From NCBI RefSeq assembly GCF_958979055.1, contig NC_084888.1:9099501-9163500 (forward strand): a stretch of DNA of 64,000 nucleotides, written 5' to 3'. This document shows positions 47,436 to 57,527 of the stretch, one piece after another; position 1 is the stretch's first letter; each line of letters begins with the position of its first letter. The DNA is from Alnus glutinosa (taxonomy: Eukaryota > Streptophyta > Magnoliopsida > Fagales > Betulaceae). The translations under genes were made by a program, and so were the position numbers. The notes below the pieces were generated by a model. That model did no database searches and was not told the origin of the DNA. It saw nothing but the letters and a program-made list of their open reading frames with translations.

Positions 47436-48521
47436 AGTTCTCATTTGAGATTATTGTTTCAAATTAAATGGATACTATCTCATGACAACTCAACAAAGTG
47501 TTATCCCCATCTATTTGGGTGGGCTGTATAGATGAGTCCCTCAACAAGAAATTCGCAGGCCTTAATTTCTCTTTGATATTTGTTTGAGTCAGTACTTTTC
47601 TAGTCACTTAGACGAGAAATATTATTGGACAAGCACAGTTTGGCTGCAGAGTTTAAATGTTTAATTGATAACTTAAATGTTTTCTAAACCTGTCCAGCGG
47701 TCTGTCATCCTCTGAGGTAGCCCTCAATGGTAAGGTGGTAATGCTAGCAGTTTGGATTTTATGGGTTTCACCAAATGGCCAGATCACTTCATATGAAAAA
47801 GGATGAAATAGGTAGGCCTTTGGGGAAAACAATTTTGCATTTAAGAAGTTGTTATTCAGTTTTTCTTAGTGGGTTTTGGAAATGTATAAGATTCAAGCAC
47901 TTTGTGCATATCATGGTGATAGATTTTTTATATAGTATAATCGTTTGTTATTGAATCTTATTTTTCATTTGGACACAGGACACATTCTTTGTTTATCTTA
48001 GAAAATATTTGACGATATTGTTCAATGGTTGTGGTTATAACTAGCTCATTTATCAATTTAGTAGTCCCTTGCTGATGTTCTGCTTTGAGTACAATGGGTC
48101 CTGTTCTGCTTCCACAGCAACATATGTGTTGTAACTTAAGAAAGTGGTAGGGTATTTTTTCTTTATAACCGCACACACACATTGTTATTATTTATATAGG
48201 AGATTTACACACTTCAATTCAAATACATATACTAACAAGATAAATTCTTAACCCTATCTTCTAAATCAAATAGCAAAAGATAAAGTACAATTTATCCTAA
48301 TCTAACATTTGTAATTAAGTTATCAGTGATATAATAAGTCATATTGTTCTCTGTACTGTGCTCAATTTAAAACAAGCACTTTTGCTGCTCAAAGAGTGGA
48401 AGAAAAAGTAATAATTTGTTGTTTGACCAATTTCAGATAATTTAGTTACATTTAAAAAACTTAAAAAAGCATTCAGAATCCATTTCTTTGATATTTGCTT
48501 CTCATCACTATGAATTTTCAG

Positions 48522-49805
48522 ATGGGAGAGCAAACTTCTCAAACTGGGCAGATTATTGAAATCAGTGTAGATGTCCCTACTGGAGAGAGGAGCACAGGTG
48601 GGAGTAAGTTTTGTGGGGAAGCACCTTGTGGATTCTCTGATGCTGGATCCTACTCTAAGGATGCTAAAGAACGATCAACTTCGATTCGCAAGCTTTTAAT
48701 TGCAGTAATACTTTGTGTTGTCTTCATGAGCGTTGAAGTAGCTGGTGGCATCGAAGCCAATAGTCTAGCAATATTGACTGATGCAGCACATTTGCTTTCA
48801 GATGTTGCATCTTTTGCAATCTCCTTGTTCTCTTTATGGGCTGCTGGCTGGGAAGCCACTCCCCGGCAGTCGTATGGATTTTTTAGGATTGAGATTCTTG
48901 GTGCTTTGGTTTCTATCCAAATGATATGGTTGCTTGCAGGGATTTTGGTATATGAAGCCATTCTTAGAATTATTAATGACACAGGTGAGGTGAATGGCTT
49001 GTTAATGTTCATTGTTGCTACATTTGGCCTAGTGGTTAATATCATTATGGCTGTGTTATTGGGCCATGATCATGGCCATGGACATGATGAACATAATCAT
49101 GGCCACAGCCACGGAATGACAATTTCTGCTCCTCATCATCATCATCATGAGGAACACCCAGAAGATGCACACCATCATGGTCATGAAGATCCTGCGCACC
49201 ATCATGGTCATGAAGATCCTGCTCACCATCATGGTTATGAAGATCCTGCGCACCATCATGTTCATGAAGATCCTGCACACCATCATGGTCATGAAGATGA
49301 TGCAGACCATCATGGAAATCCTGCTGAACCACTGCTGGATAAACCAAAAAATGGACATGAACAGAAGAAGAGGAATATAAATGTACAGGGAGCTTATCTC
49401 CATGTACTTGGGGACTCTATCCAGAGTGTTGGGGTAATGATTGGAGGAGCAGTCATATGGTATAAGCCTGAGTGGAAAATAGTTGATGTGATTTGCACCC
49501 TAGTTTTTTCTGTAATCGTTTTAGGGACCACCATCAAAATGATCCGGAACATACTTGATGTCCTGATGGAGAGCACACCAAGAGAGATCGATGCAACAAA
49601 GCTCGAAAAGGGGCTATTAGAAATGGAAGAAGTGGTGGCCATTCATGAGCTCCATATATGGGCTATCACAGTGGGGAAGGTCCTGTTGGCTTGCCATGTC
49701 AAAATCATGCCAGAAGCAAATGCAGACATGGTGCTGGACAATGTGATAAATTACATCCGAAGGGAGTATAACATAAGTCATGTAACCATACAGATAGAGC
49801 GTTAG
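48522..49805 (+). CDS. MTP1: Vacuolar Zn2+/H+ antiporter, cation diffusion facilitator MTP1/ZAT
   Basis: Tonoplast transporter that moves cytosolic zinc into the vacuole in exchange for protons. One coding exon, 427 residues. The N-terminal [10 protein letters not shown] motif is typical of plant MTP1. Six transmembrane helices are expected; the zinc-site motifs are HLLSD in helix 2 and HVLGD in helix 5, each an H-x3-D pair. A cytosolic His-rich loop between helices 4 and 5 starts [18 protein letters not shown] and continues with a five-copy HHHGHEDPA repeat. The C-terminal cytoplasmic domain includes [20 protein letters not shown] and ends HVTIQIER. The ATG at 48522 directly follows a TTTTCAG acceptor and gives the usual MTP1 start; a slightly longer open frame upstream is probably intron. 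In Arabidopsis MTP1 lies next to PRR9 and a bHLH gene, as here. Confidence 0.97.
   Translation: MGEQTSQTGQIIEISVDVPTGERSTGGSKFCGEAPCGFSDAGSYSKDAKERSTSIRKLLIAVILCVVFMSVEVAGGIEANSLAILTDAAHLLSDVASFAISLFSLWAAGWEATPRQSYGFFRIEILGALVSIQMIWLLAGILVYEAILRIINDTGEVNGLLMFIVATFGLVVNIIMAVLLGHDHGHGHDEHNHGHSHGMTISAPHHHHHEEHPEDAHHHGHEDPAHHHGHEDPAHHHGYEDPAHHHVHEDPAHHHGHEDDADHHGNPAEPLLDKPKNGHEQKKRNINVQGAYLHVLGDSIQSVGVMIGGAVIWYKPEWKIVDVICTLVFSVIVLGTTIKMIRNILDVLMESTPREIDATKLEKGLLEMEEVVAIHELHIWAITVGKVLLACHVKIMPEANADMVLDNVINYIRREYNISHVTIQIER
49166..49300 (+). repeat. 27-bp tandem repeat in the MTP1 His-rich loop (five copies)
   Basis: Five in-frame 27-bp units from 49166, 49193, 49220, 49247 and 49274, each coding A-HHHGHEDP or a close variant (one Gly-Tyr-Glu, one Val-His-Glu, last one ends Asp-Asp). 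They differ by only one to three bases, so the array is recent or kept uniform. A sixth degenerate piece (ADHHGNP) follows. The array also opens long antisense frames. Confidence 0.95.
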
Positions 49806-49970
49806 TGTGCTCTTCACCGGGAAAATGATTATAGGGTGGAAGTTTTACATGTATCTTTGTCTCCTCATACGGCTGCATGTAGGTCTTCCTAGCAGCAGGC
49901 GTTAGACTCTTCTTATATGTAATTCTTCAGGTTTTGAGCACTCCCAACTGATTTTTTAGCAGCAGATTGG

Positions 49971-49971
<1 letters not shown>

Positions 49972-50023
<52 letters not shown>
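49972..50023. repeat. (TC)n microsatellite in MTP1 3' region
   Basis: About 26 TC units starting 167 bp after the MTP1 stop, probably in the 3' UTR. Confidence 0.9.
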
Positions 50024-50027
<4 letters not shown>

Positions 50028-51313
50028 TGGTATTGCTCGAAATGGTGGATTTTTGGTTGTAGGGTCTGGTGTATATTTAGTTCTTAACTGGAAAAGATTC
50101 ATCAAGCGAGTGTAGTAAAAATGCACTCTTTACTTCCACTGCAGGGTATGCATAAGCTGACACTGAGACATGGCCCTACCGCCATTTACAGTGTGACACA
50201 AACAGCATTGGGCTGTGCTCGCAAAAAGCGTGAAAAATATTATGAACCAACTTCAACAAATAAGAGCACGCTAACAAAACAATGGTTTATATGTCCGAAG
50301 AGAATTCACTCTCCATAGCAGTAGTTTTTCAGGTGTGCATGGAGCATCAGCGGAGTATTGGGGGTCTACCACAAACCAGTTTGAAAGCGTCAGGCATGTG
50401 AGATTTGGCATATACAGTAGGTAACCTCAGCATATGTGGAACTTGTGAAGTACTATCGGCCTACTTTGTTGTACAAAGTGGCAACAGCATCCTCGGTTCA
50501 TTTACGTGGCCGTTGACGGACCAGAAGAAACCTTGTAAATTGAGGATTAGGTTTGCAGGCCTTTGGAAAGTTGTGAAGAGATTCCTCCATGGCCAATGGG
50601 TGCAGGGGTAATGGTAAGACTCGCTGTTATTTATTTCAGTGTTCACATGCGCTAGAAGACAAGTCCAAGTTTCCGAATTTGTCTTGAGAAAGAGAGTGCC
50701 TTCTGGTTGTGTGGTTAGAGATATGGAGGCCACCGTTCCAAGAGATAAGATTCTCAGACATCATCAAGTGAGTTTTTGGTGTTTTCAAGCATAGGGGATT
50801 TTTTTGGATTGAATTTGTCTTCTCTGTAAAATGTGTCTCGTATCCTATATATCTGTTTCTTCTACCTAAAGTCGTAAACACAGACAAATACACATCCTTG
50901 CTGTTTCTACGTGTGAGAATGGAGATCATCAAAATATAGAAGAAGAGAGAGAGAGAGAAAGAAAATTGCCTTACAGGACAGGGTACATGCATATAAAACA
51001 GGAGATAAGAGTGATTGGTCTGAAAGCAACCCAAGAGAAAACAGTAATAGGTGGCCCTTCATAAGGTTGTCTCTGTTAGGCCTCTCAGAAATTTGAGATT
51101 CTGAGACACTGAGTGGTAACATGGTGGTGTGCCTGGACATAATCAGGCTGTTTCCTCTCACTTTGGAAGGACGTTGTGGAACTAGAAATGCTACCTAGTG
51201 ATCAGTTAGGCCTAGGGCCTAGGGCCGGCTCGAGTATTAAGGCAATAATTATTGTACGATCATTAATTAGAGACCTTAATTAGAGAGTATTTATTAAATT
51301 TTTATCATATTGA

Positions 51314-51348
<35 letters not shown>

Positions 51349-52868
51349 AAAAAAAAATTATTCTACAATTATTAATTGGAGAGACTTAGGCAACCACATA
51401 AGTTGCCTAAGGGTTGAGCCAAGACACGTTAGGCCATTTTCTTTATAAAACAAAGAAAAACTTCACTTACACTCTCCCGATGTATCACGAGTTTTGCAAT
51501 GTTCTCGAATTATAAAAAATTGTAATGTATGTATCCCATTTTTCAACCCCTTCATTAATATTTTGTTTTAAATCCTAACAAAAGATGCGAAAGTGATTAA
51601 AATACCCCCATCTGCTGACCACGACTTGGGCCTGGCCGGTTGACCTAAAAACAATTTTGACTTAAGTTAGAAATTGTGCATTAGTTTTAGGCTCTTTGGA
51701 GTTGAGGCATGTGTATGTATGCACTTACATGGGTTATGGAGGTTTAAGCTGCAATCTGAAAGGCATTGTTAGTTGGGTTAATTACTAATTAGGCACATAG
51801 CCTAGTTACTAATTAGGTACAAAGGTTTTAAACGCAGAAAAGCCAATTTTACAAACGATCAAACAAACTTGGACAGAATATGTATTTTGTCCCTTGCCCT
51901 TGGTGCTTACTTTCAGTGTCATGTAACTTTACTGTCATACTTTAAAGGTCAACCCCATCATAATAAAAGAAGTTATGGTTGATTAGGAAGAGCTCAAATG
52001 GAAAATAGACATCGGGTCTATTTTTCCGAAATCCCTTCATGTGCTTCCCTTCCAGACAAAAATTCTGTCCCCCGACGCACTTATTGCAAACCATGCCCAC
52101 AACTAGCTGGTCTAGGCCCCATTTCAAACAAAAAAAAAAAAAATCCAATTATATTATTAGTGTGAACGATCCAACAAGGACACTCCACATATTTTCATTG
52201 GATTTTGATTCTCTTTAATTTTCAGCTCACTGTAGAGAGGCAGAGAAAATTGTACATTTATGGCTCATGCCCGAACGACCTATTCGGATGGGTGGTGGGT
52301 TTTCGGTGCGGATAGGAAGTTTATGCTCAAGCAAAAGGGTTTCACACTTTCACTCAAGCCCTCTCACAACCTCCTGCTTGATTCTAAATGCAGGAAAAAT
52401 TCTCAATTGTAACAAATTACTGCAGCTAATTTGTGAGTGAAAGAAGAAGGGGGGAATAAAGTAAATAAAAAAAGAATTGAATAAAGGCTAGCTCCATGGG
52501 ATCGAGAATGTCAACGTGGACCTATCAACCTACAGTCCTACATGGAATGCTAAATAAAATATGATGCAAATGAGACTTGGGTAGAGGGTTACCTATTAGT
52601 GTTGACATAAACCAATTTGATGCAATTAGGTGCTGTATGGATTTATCTGTTATTTTCAATATTATAGGTAATTTTATAAGTAGAATTGTAACCCATGTGC
52701 AATTTCTTCAGTGACAGTAAAGAAATGATGATATATTAGAGGATAGAAAAGGGAAAAGGGAGTTGGGGATCTGTGGGAAACGGGAATGACTCGTCATCAG
52801 ACTAGAGAGTTGTAGTGACACAGTCCATAGAAGGACTTTCCAAAACCTTTCTTCTTTGCTGGTACGCC

Positions 52869-52871
<3 letters not shown>
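50024..52871. other. MTP1-bHLH intergenic region
   Basis: No supported gene. Several open frames of 65-130 codons occur at 50120-51160 on both strands but overlap each other and have no recognisable domains. A decayed inverted repeat is at 51216-51435. The part after 52200 leads into the bHLH promoter. Confidence 0.4.
51216..51435. repeat. Decayed TIR element with GGGCCGGCTC / GGTTGAGCC ends
   Basis: The left end GGGCCGGCTCGAGTATTAAG and the right end TTGCCTAAGGGTTGAGCCAA read as diverged inverted repeats; both arms include ATTATTGTA / TACAATTATTAATT words. The centre is a T33 run. Similar GGCCGGCTC-ended repeats are common in plants. Confidence 0.45.
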
Positions 52872-52908
<37 letters not shown>

Positions 52909-53029
52909 TCCCCCAGTCCCCACAACTGTCTGTCCCCGCTGCTGGACAAAACTGCCACCGCCAATAATGCTTGGGACCTTGTAAGCAGACAACCCAACCT
53001 TTCACCTCTCTCTCTCTCTCTCTCTCTCT
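52872..53029. repeat. (AG)n and (CT)n tracts in inverted orientation upstream of bHLH
   Basis: A 34-bp AG run (52872-52905) and a 24-bp CT run (53006-53029) are separated by 100 bp. Together they could pair as a hairpin in single-stranded DNA or RNA. They lie about 420-580 bp before the bHLH start codon. Confidence 0.7.
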
Positions 53030-53451
53030 TAATCTGCTAAGTCTCACCAACTCTCTCAGTTTCAAGTATAGCTGATATTATATTTCTTCAAAACCCATTT
53101 GAGTAAATTTCCACCCTTCGTTTCTTACCACATCCCTTTCTGTTTCCATTTTCTTTACCATTGGATTACCCCATCTTCACCAGCCCTATTTCTAGTCCTT
53201 GTTACTCTCTCTCTCTATGTCTGTCTGTCTGTGTGAGTTCTTCAAAACAAAGCATTTAATATATTCCATATAAGAGTATCGGTAGCAGCAGGAACAAAGG
53301 AATATATGTGCGGTAGATATGGGGTCTCCATCTGCTTCTTGGGGGATACATTTATTGCAAATGTTTTCTTAGTATAATAAGTATGGAATGTTGGTCACCG
53401 AGGGAGAAAGAGAGAGAATTTAAGGCACACTTCAACAACCGCTCAGCTGAA

Positions 53452-55084
53452 ATGGAGGGGCTCCAAGGACCTGTTACTCCCTGTGTATGTTTACTAACCT
53501 CCATTCGTACTCGTCTTTCTTTTCTCTTTCCCTTTTCCCTCAATCCTTCTCTACAATCAAGAAACCAACTGCGTTTTACTTCTCAAAATGCCTCTATTTA
53601 ATGCAATGTGTTATTTTTTCAAACTTATGACATTCTGTTTTCCTGTGCAACATTCTATTCTCGTCCACTTCCCTTCTTCTTTTCTCTGTTGAGACTGGAA
53701 TCCCACCCGGTCCATGAAATTATCTGTTTTTTTTTTTGCTTCCTTTGGAGGTTGGGCTTGAAACCCAGAAAATAAAATTTAATTTCCCTCATTCTTTTTC
53801 TTCCTTCTTGCAGTTCTTTGGGGAACATTCGGAGCAAGAATTTGTCGCCAATACAGAAAGCTTGAAATTTGAGGAAGAAGAAGCCCCGATGTTAGAGGAC
53901 ACAATTCCATTGCTTCAGATGCTACAAAGTGTGGGATCCCCACACTTTTTTTCCTTCAAGGAGCCCAGCTTTCAGACACTGTTGAGATTACAGCACGTTA
54001 AGAAGCCGTGGGAGGATTACACTCACCTGCTTGAAATGGAAACTCAAATTCAGGCCATAGAGCTTGAGAGCTGCGTCACCCATGACATAGTGGAGCCGCA
54101 ATATTCACCAGTCAAATCCGAAACCATGGACGTCCTTCAAAACCCACCTTCGGCTTCATGTCTACCAGTAGCCGGCCGGGAACGAAGAAAGCGCAAGAGG
54201 CCAAGGCCGACCAAGAACAAGGAAGAAGTAGAGAGCCAGCGCATGACCCACATTGCCGTGGAACGCAACCGGAGACGGCAAATGAATGACCATCTCAACG
54301 TCCTCAAGTCCCTCATGCCCGCCTCCTATATTCAAAGGGTAATTATGACATTTAATCTTTAGCTTCACACAAAAACGAAGTGCGCGCAGTTTCAAAAGAT
54401 TTATTTATTTATTTTTAATTTTCATGAAAAGGGTGACCAAGCGTCCATTATCGGCGGTGCAATAGACTTTGTGAAGGAACTGGAGCAGCTACTGCATTCC
54501 CTTGAAGCGAAAAAGAGAATGAGAAAAAATCAAGAAGCGGGCGATGGCTCCGGCTCCGGCTCCGGCGCCGTGGCTGTTTCCTCCAACGGTTTGTTTATGT
54601 CGCCGCAATGTGGAATTGGATCGGAGGAAGGCAACTACGGAGAGGAGGTGAAGGCGGAGAACAAGTCTGAGGTGGCTGAGATAGAGGTGACTGTGATTCA
54701 AACCCATGTGAACTTGAAAATTCAGTGCCGACGGAGGCCGGGGCTGTTGCTGAAAGCCATTGTTGCACTGGAGGATCTTAGGCTAACCGTTTTGCACCTC
54801 AACATCACCTCCTCAGATTCCTCCGTTCTTTACTCTTTCAACCTCAAGGTATTATTCTGTCTTTTTACACAGTCAACCATTCTTACTTGAAGATGAAGCA
54901 AAAAACTGCAGACCTAGCACCAGCTCAACAGCTCTATTTTTTTTTTTTTTTTTTATTATTATTATTATTTATATTTTGGATGTGGTTTTTTTTGACGCAG
55001 ATAGAGGACGAGTGTAAGCTAGGATCCCCTGACGAGATAGCATCGACCGTTCATCAAATATTAAGCTTTATCAACGGTAGCTGA
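53452..55084 (+). CDS. bHLH transcription factor, bHLH57/67/70-like (subgroup Ia)
   Basis: Exons 53452-53484, 53814-54338, 54432-54848 and 55001-55084 join in frame to 352 residues. The N-terminus MEGLQGPVTPCFFGEHSEQE resembles the MERLQG-type start of this subgroup, which decided the start; the frame is open further up to an ATG at 53383. A basic region (RERRKRKRPRPTKNKEEVES) precedes the bHLH domain. The basic helix HIAVERNRRRQ has the H-x3-E-x3-R set that binds the G-box CACGTG. Helix 1 is MNDHLNVLKSLMPASYIQR and helix 2 begins GDQASIIGGAIDFVKELEQL; intron 2 splits the loop. The C-terminal half has an ACT-like fold (VTVIQTHVNLKIQCRRRPGL). The group includes stomatal-lineage relatives (FAMA, SPCH, MUTE are nearby), but the role of this member is not shown. 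It sits beside MTP1, as At2g46810 does in Arabidopsis. Confidence 0.93.
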
Positions 55085-55737
55085 TTGTTCAAAGACTCAA
55101 GCAGCTGAGTCATTTGCCAACTTGGAGAGTGTAGAGAGGCCAGAGGGCACCTCCAATTCCATTGTCCTCATCTTCTGGGCTTGTGACTTGTGAGATAGAT
55201 AGATAGACTGACAGAGGGGCGCAGGACAGAAGAAGAGATGATGATGATGATGTTTAGTGCCTAACTTGAAAAGCTTCCATCTTTTTTTAACTAATTACGA
55301 ATAAAATAATATGTCTTTTTTTGTTTTTTTTTTAACTTCTCTTCATCTCTTCATGGGGATGGGGATGGGGAAGGGGGCCCACCGGCCCAGCATGCTTGGG
55401 GATAGAAGAAGGCTTTGGTTTGAAATATAAAATTATGTAATTCTCATCATTACATATTGCAAATCATGGCTTCTTTTTTTATATTGACTTTTGGGCGAAA
55501 CCGTACACAATATTTTTTTAGTTAAAAAGTACACAATATATAAATGTTTCATCATTATACATGCGTGTCCCTCAGCTGCACCCTCTTTTCATGGGACCAG
55601 ATCCTCTTCTCAGTCCAGAAGAGCTGATTTCTCTTCAATGTAAAATCAACAGGAGAGGATCTGATTCTTTTTTATGCCCTCTTCCTGATTTACTTTGGGT
55701 GCACTTCATCTCCATCCTGCTCCTCAGGTTCCAAAAC

Positions 55738-55779
<42 letters not shown>

Positions 55780-55995
55780 AAAGTGAAACTTTTATTAATC
55801 TTTCAAAAACAGGTACAAATCACCACCAAAGGTATACACATAACAACACTATTAAGGTGCACAAGTTAAGAAGAATATATATATATATATATCTCTTTCC
55901 TTTTCTTGATGATAAAACCTGGTCAGCTGAATAACAAATACATTGTGCCTAAATAAACGGACGAAAATCTTCTAGAAATCTTACGAATTTCAAAA
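55085..55995. other. bHLH 3' UTR and flank
   Basis: Contains the probable bHLH 3' UTR (GATGATGATGATG near 55240), then AT-rich DNA with a T32 run at 55742-55773. The open frame at 55561-55869 is carried by the poly-T and has no recognisable domain. Confidence 0.45.
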
Positions 55996-57518
55996 AGGGA
56001 TAATTGCACTGTTAGTCCCCGTGGTATGTCATAATTATTTTTCACTCCCTATGGTTTAAAAAGTTCATGGGAGGTCTTTGTGCTATACAATAATTATAAA
56101 TCGATCCCTAGCGTCAAATTCTGTTAAATTTTTTAACAGATTCCGTCAAATGTCACGTCAGCACCACGTGTCGCCAATAAGATAGCGACACGTGTCCATC
56201 TTAATAAAAAATATAAATTTATTAAAAAATAAATAAATATACTTATTTTTTTAAAAAAAAATTAAAATTCAAAAGAGATAACTTCACAAAAGGGTACCGA
56301 ATTATACCGCGTTTTGACAGAAGGATACTGAATTATCATTTCTCTCGAACCCGGGGTTTTAACTATCAAAATGAATCCCAGAAGGGCATTCCGTCTGGTT
56401 TCGGTGTTAAATCCTCACGGAAGTGGAGTCACATGACTTCCACGTGACTTTTTTATTGTCATTTGTCCATTTTGCCCCTAACTTTCATGCATGTAAACTT
56501 GTCATGCGATATCTCCACGTGGTGCCAATGATCCCCTTTCTTCTCCTCCTCCCCCTTCCTCTCTCCGCTTACTCTCAGCACCCGGTTCTCCACTTCAATC
56601 TTTAGCTCCTCCTCCTTCAACTCCGACTCGTCCAGCATGATAACATGACCTTCTTGTGTCTCCTTCCAGTCGAACTTGTCGCCCCTATGGAGCCAGAATG
56701 GGATTTTTTCCAACACTCAGAATGGGTCTGCCCAGAAATCAACCAACATACTCCCTACACGATCTACGAGTGGCAGCAAAGACCCGTTTGAGAACCCAAC
56801 ATTAAAAAAGAGTAGGAGAGACAAAGTGGGGACAACTTGTTGTGCTTGTTCTCTCATTTCTCTCCCTTTTTTGTTATAGAGATTTCGGTAAGTGGAAGAA
56901 CACTGATATCGCGGTGTTGAGCTTGAGTGTTGTAGGCTTGTAGCATGCTCTGTGATTCTCACTTGTGAAGAGCGAGGGGGTGCTATGCTAGCTGTTTATA
57001 TATGAAAAAGGGAAAAGTAAAAGATGTGGTGGAATTTGGAGAGCTCCAACCAAAAGGGCTTCTTGCGGTACAAACTATGTCAAATTGGAAACTCAGAATT
57101 TGGAAGCCACATCTGGTGAGGATTACTAGTAATATCAGATTAATTGCTCAACATTGAATGAATTTCTAATTAGCTTTGATCTGAAATTTGATGTTCATGT
57201 ATTCTTACAAGAAACTGTTTGAGTGGGTCACATGCAAAGTGGAAGTCATGTGACTCATGAAACAATTTCCTCTGTTTTAGCTTCACAAAACAGAGTGTTT
57301 AAGCCAATGGGGTTCGACTCATGAAAAAGTCATCTTATTGGTGACACGTGGTGCTGACGTGTAGAGCTAACAAATTCTGTCAAAATGGTGGACGGGAAAT
57401 CGATCCAGGGAGTAAAACGTAATTATTGCATAGCACAGAGACCTCCCATGAACTTTTTAAACCATAGGGAGTGAAAAATAATTATGGCATACCACAGGGA
57501 CCAACGATGTAATTATCC
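55996..57518. mobile_element. Pack-type TIR element (Mutator-like?) carrying an sHSP gene fragment
   Basis: The arms at about 55997-56195 and 57335-57518 are reverse complements: left GTGGTATGTCATAATTATTT, ACTCCCTATGGTTTAAAAAG and TCATGGGAGGTCT; the right arm has the same words in reverse, and both inner ends carry the CACGTCAGCACCACGTGTC type stretch. The flanks ATTTCAAAA (55987-55995) and ATTTCAATA (57519-57527) match at 8 of 9, fitting a 9-bp Mutator-type duplication. Inside are a second, nested inverted piece (GTGGAAGTCATGTGACTC at about 57230, its complement at about 56422) and the sHSP pseudogene with its upstream region. No transposase is coded. The element is non-autonomous and appears to have captured host gene sequence. 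Confidence 0.75.
56495..56857 (-). pseudogene. ER-type small heat-shock protein (HSP22-like), broken and truncated
   Basis: On the minus strand from ATG at 56857 the frame gives a hydrophobic signal-like segment (TLSLLLFFNVGFSNG), then SLLPLVDRVGSMLVDFWADPF and an in-frame TGA at 56719-56717. The same frame goes on with VLEKIPFWL, then [32 protein letters not shown] and [16 protein letters not shown], which is the first half of the alpha-crystallin domain of the ER-lumen small heat-shock proteins. The TGA is at a position where the family has Arg, so a C-to-T change of a CGA is likely. Similarity stops at about 56495, before the second half of the domain. A TATA-like CATATATAAA lies at 57004-56995, about 140 bp upstream of the ATG, so promoter DNA came along. 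It lies wholly within the TIR element. Confidence 0.8.
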
Positions 57519-57527
57519 ATTTCAATA

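Larger units (their letters stand above)
45131..48521 (+). other. Putative long leader intron of MTP1
   Basis: About 3.4 kb with GT-AG ends if the non-coding exon above is right. It contains no conserved reading frame. It holds a C20A12 tract, a T35 run with AT repeat (46844-46897), a MITE at 47274-47435, and a segment (46190-46450) with repeated GGACTCTATCTCTTTAG words that may be LTR-derived. Confidence 0.4.

Noticed and set aside
49166-49300. Regular repeat that could suggest a CRISPR-like array
   Set aside because: Units are directly adjacent without spacers and code part of MTP1.
49045-49403. Minus-strand frames rich in Met/Ile or His/Asp opposite MTP1
   Set aside because: Shadows of the 27-bp repeat array, which lacks stops in several frames.
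50121-51161. Several frames of 65-132 codons after MTP1
   Set aside because: They overlap on both strands and resemble no family; probably MTP1 3' flank.
55561-55869. 102-codon frame after the bHLH gene
   Set aside because: Half of it is a poly-Phe reading of a T32 run.
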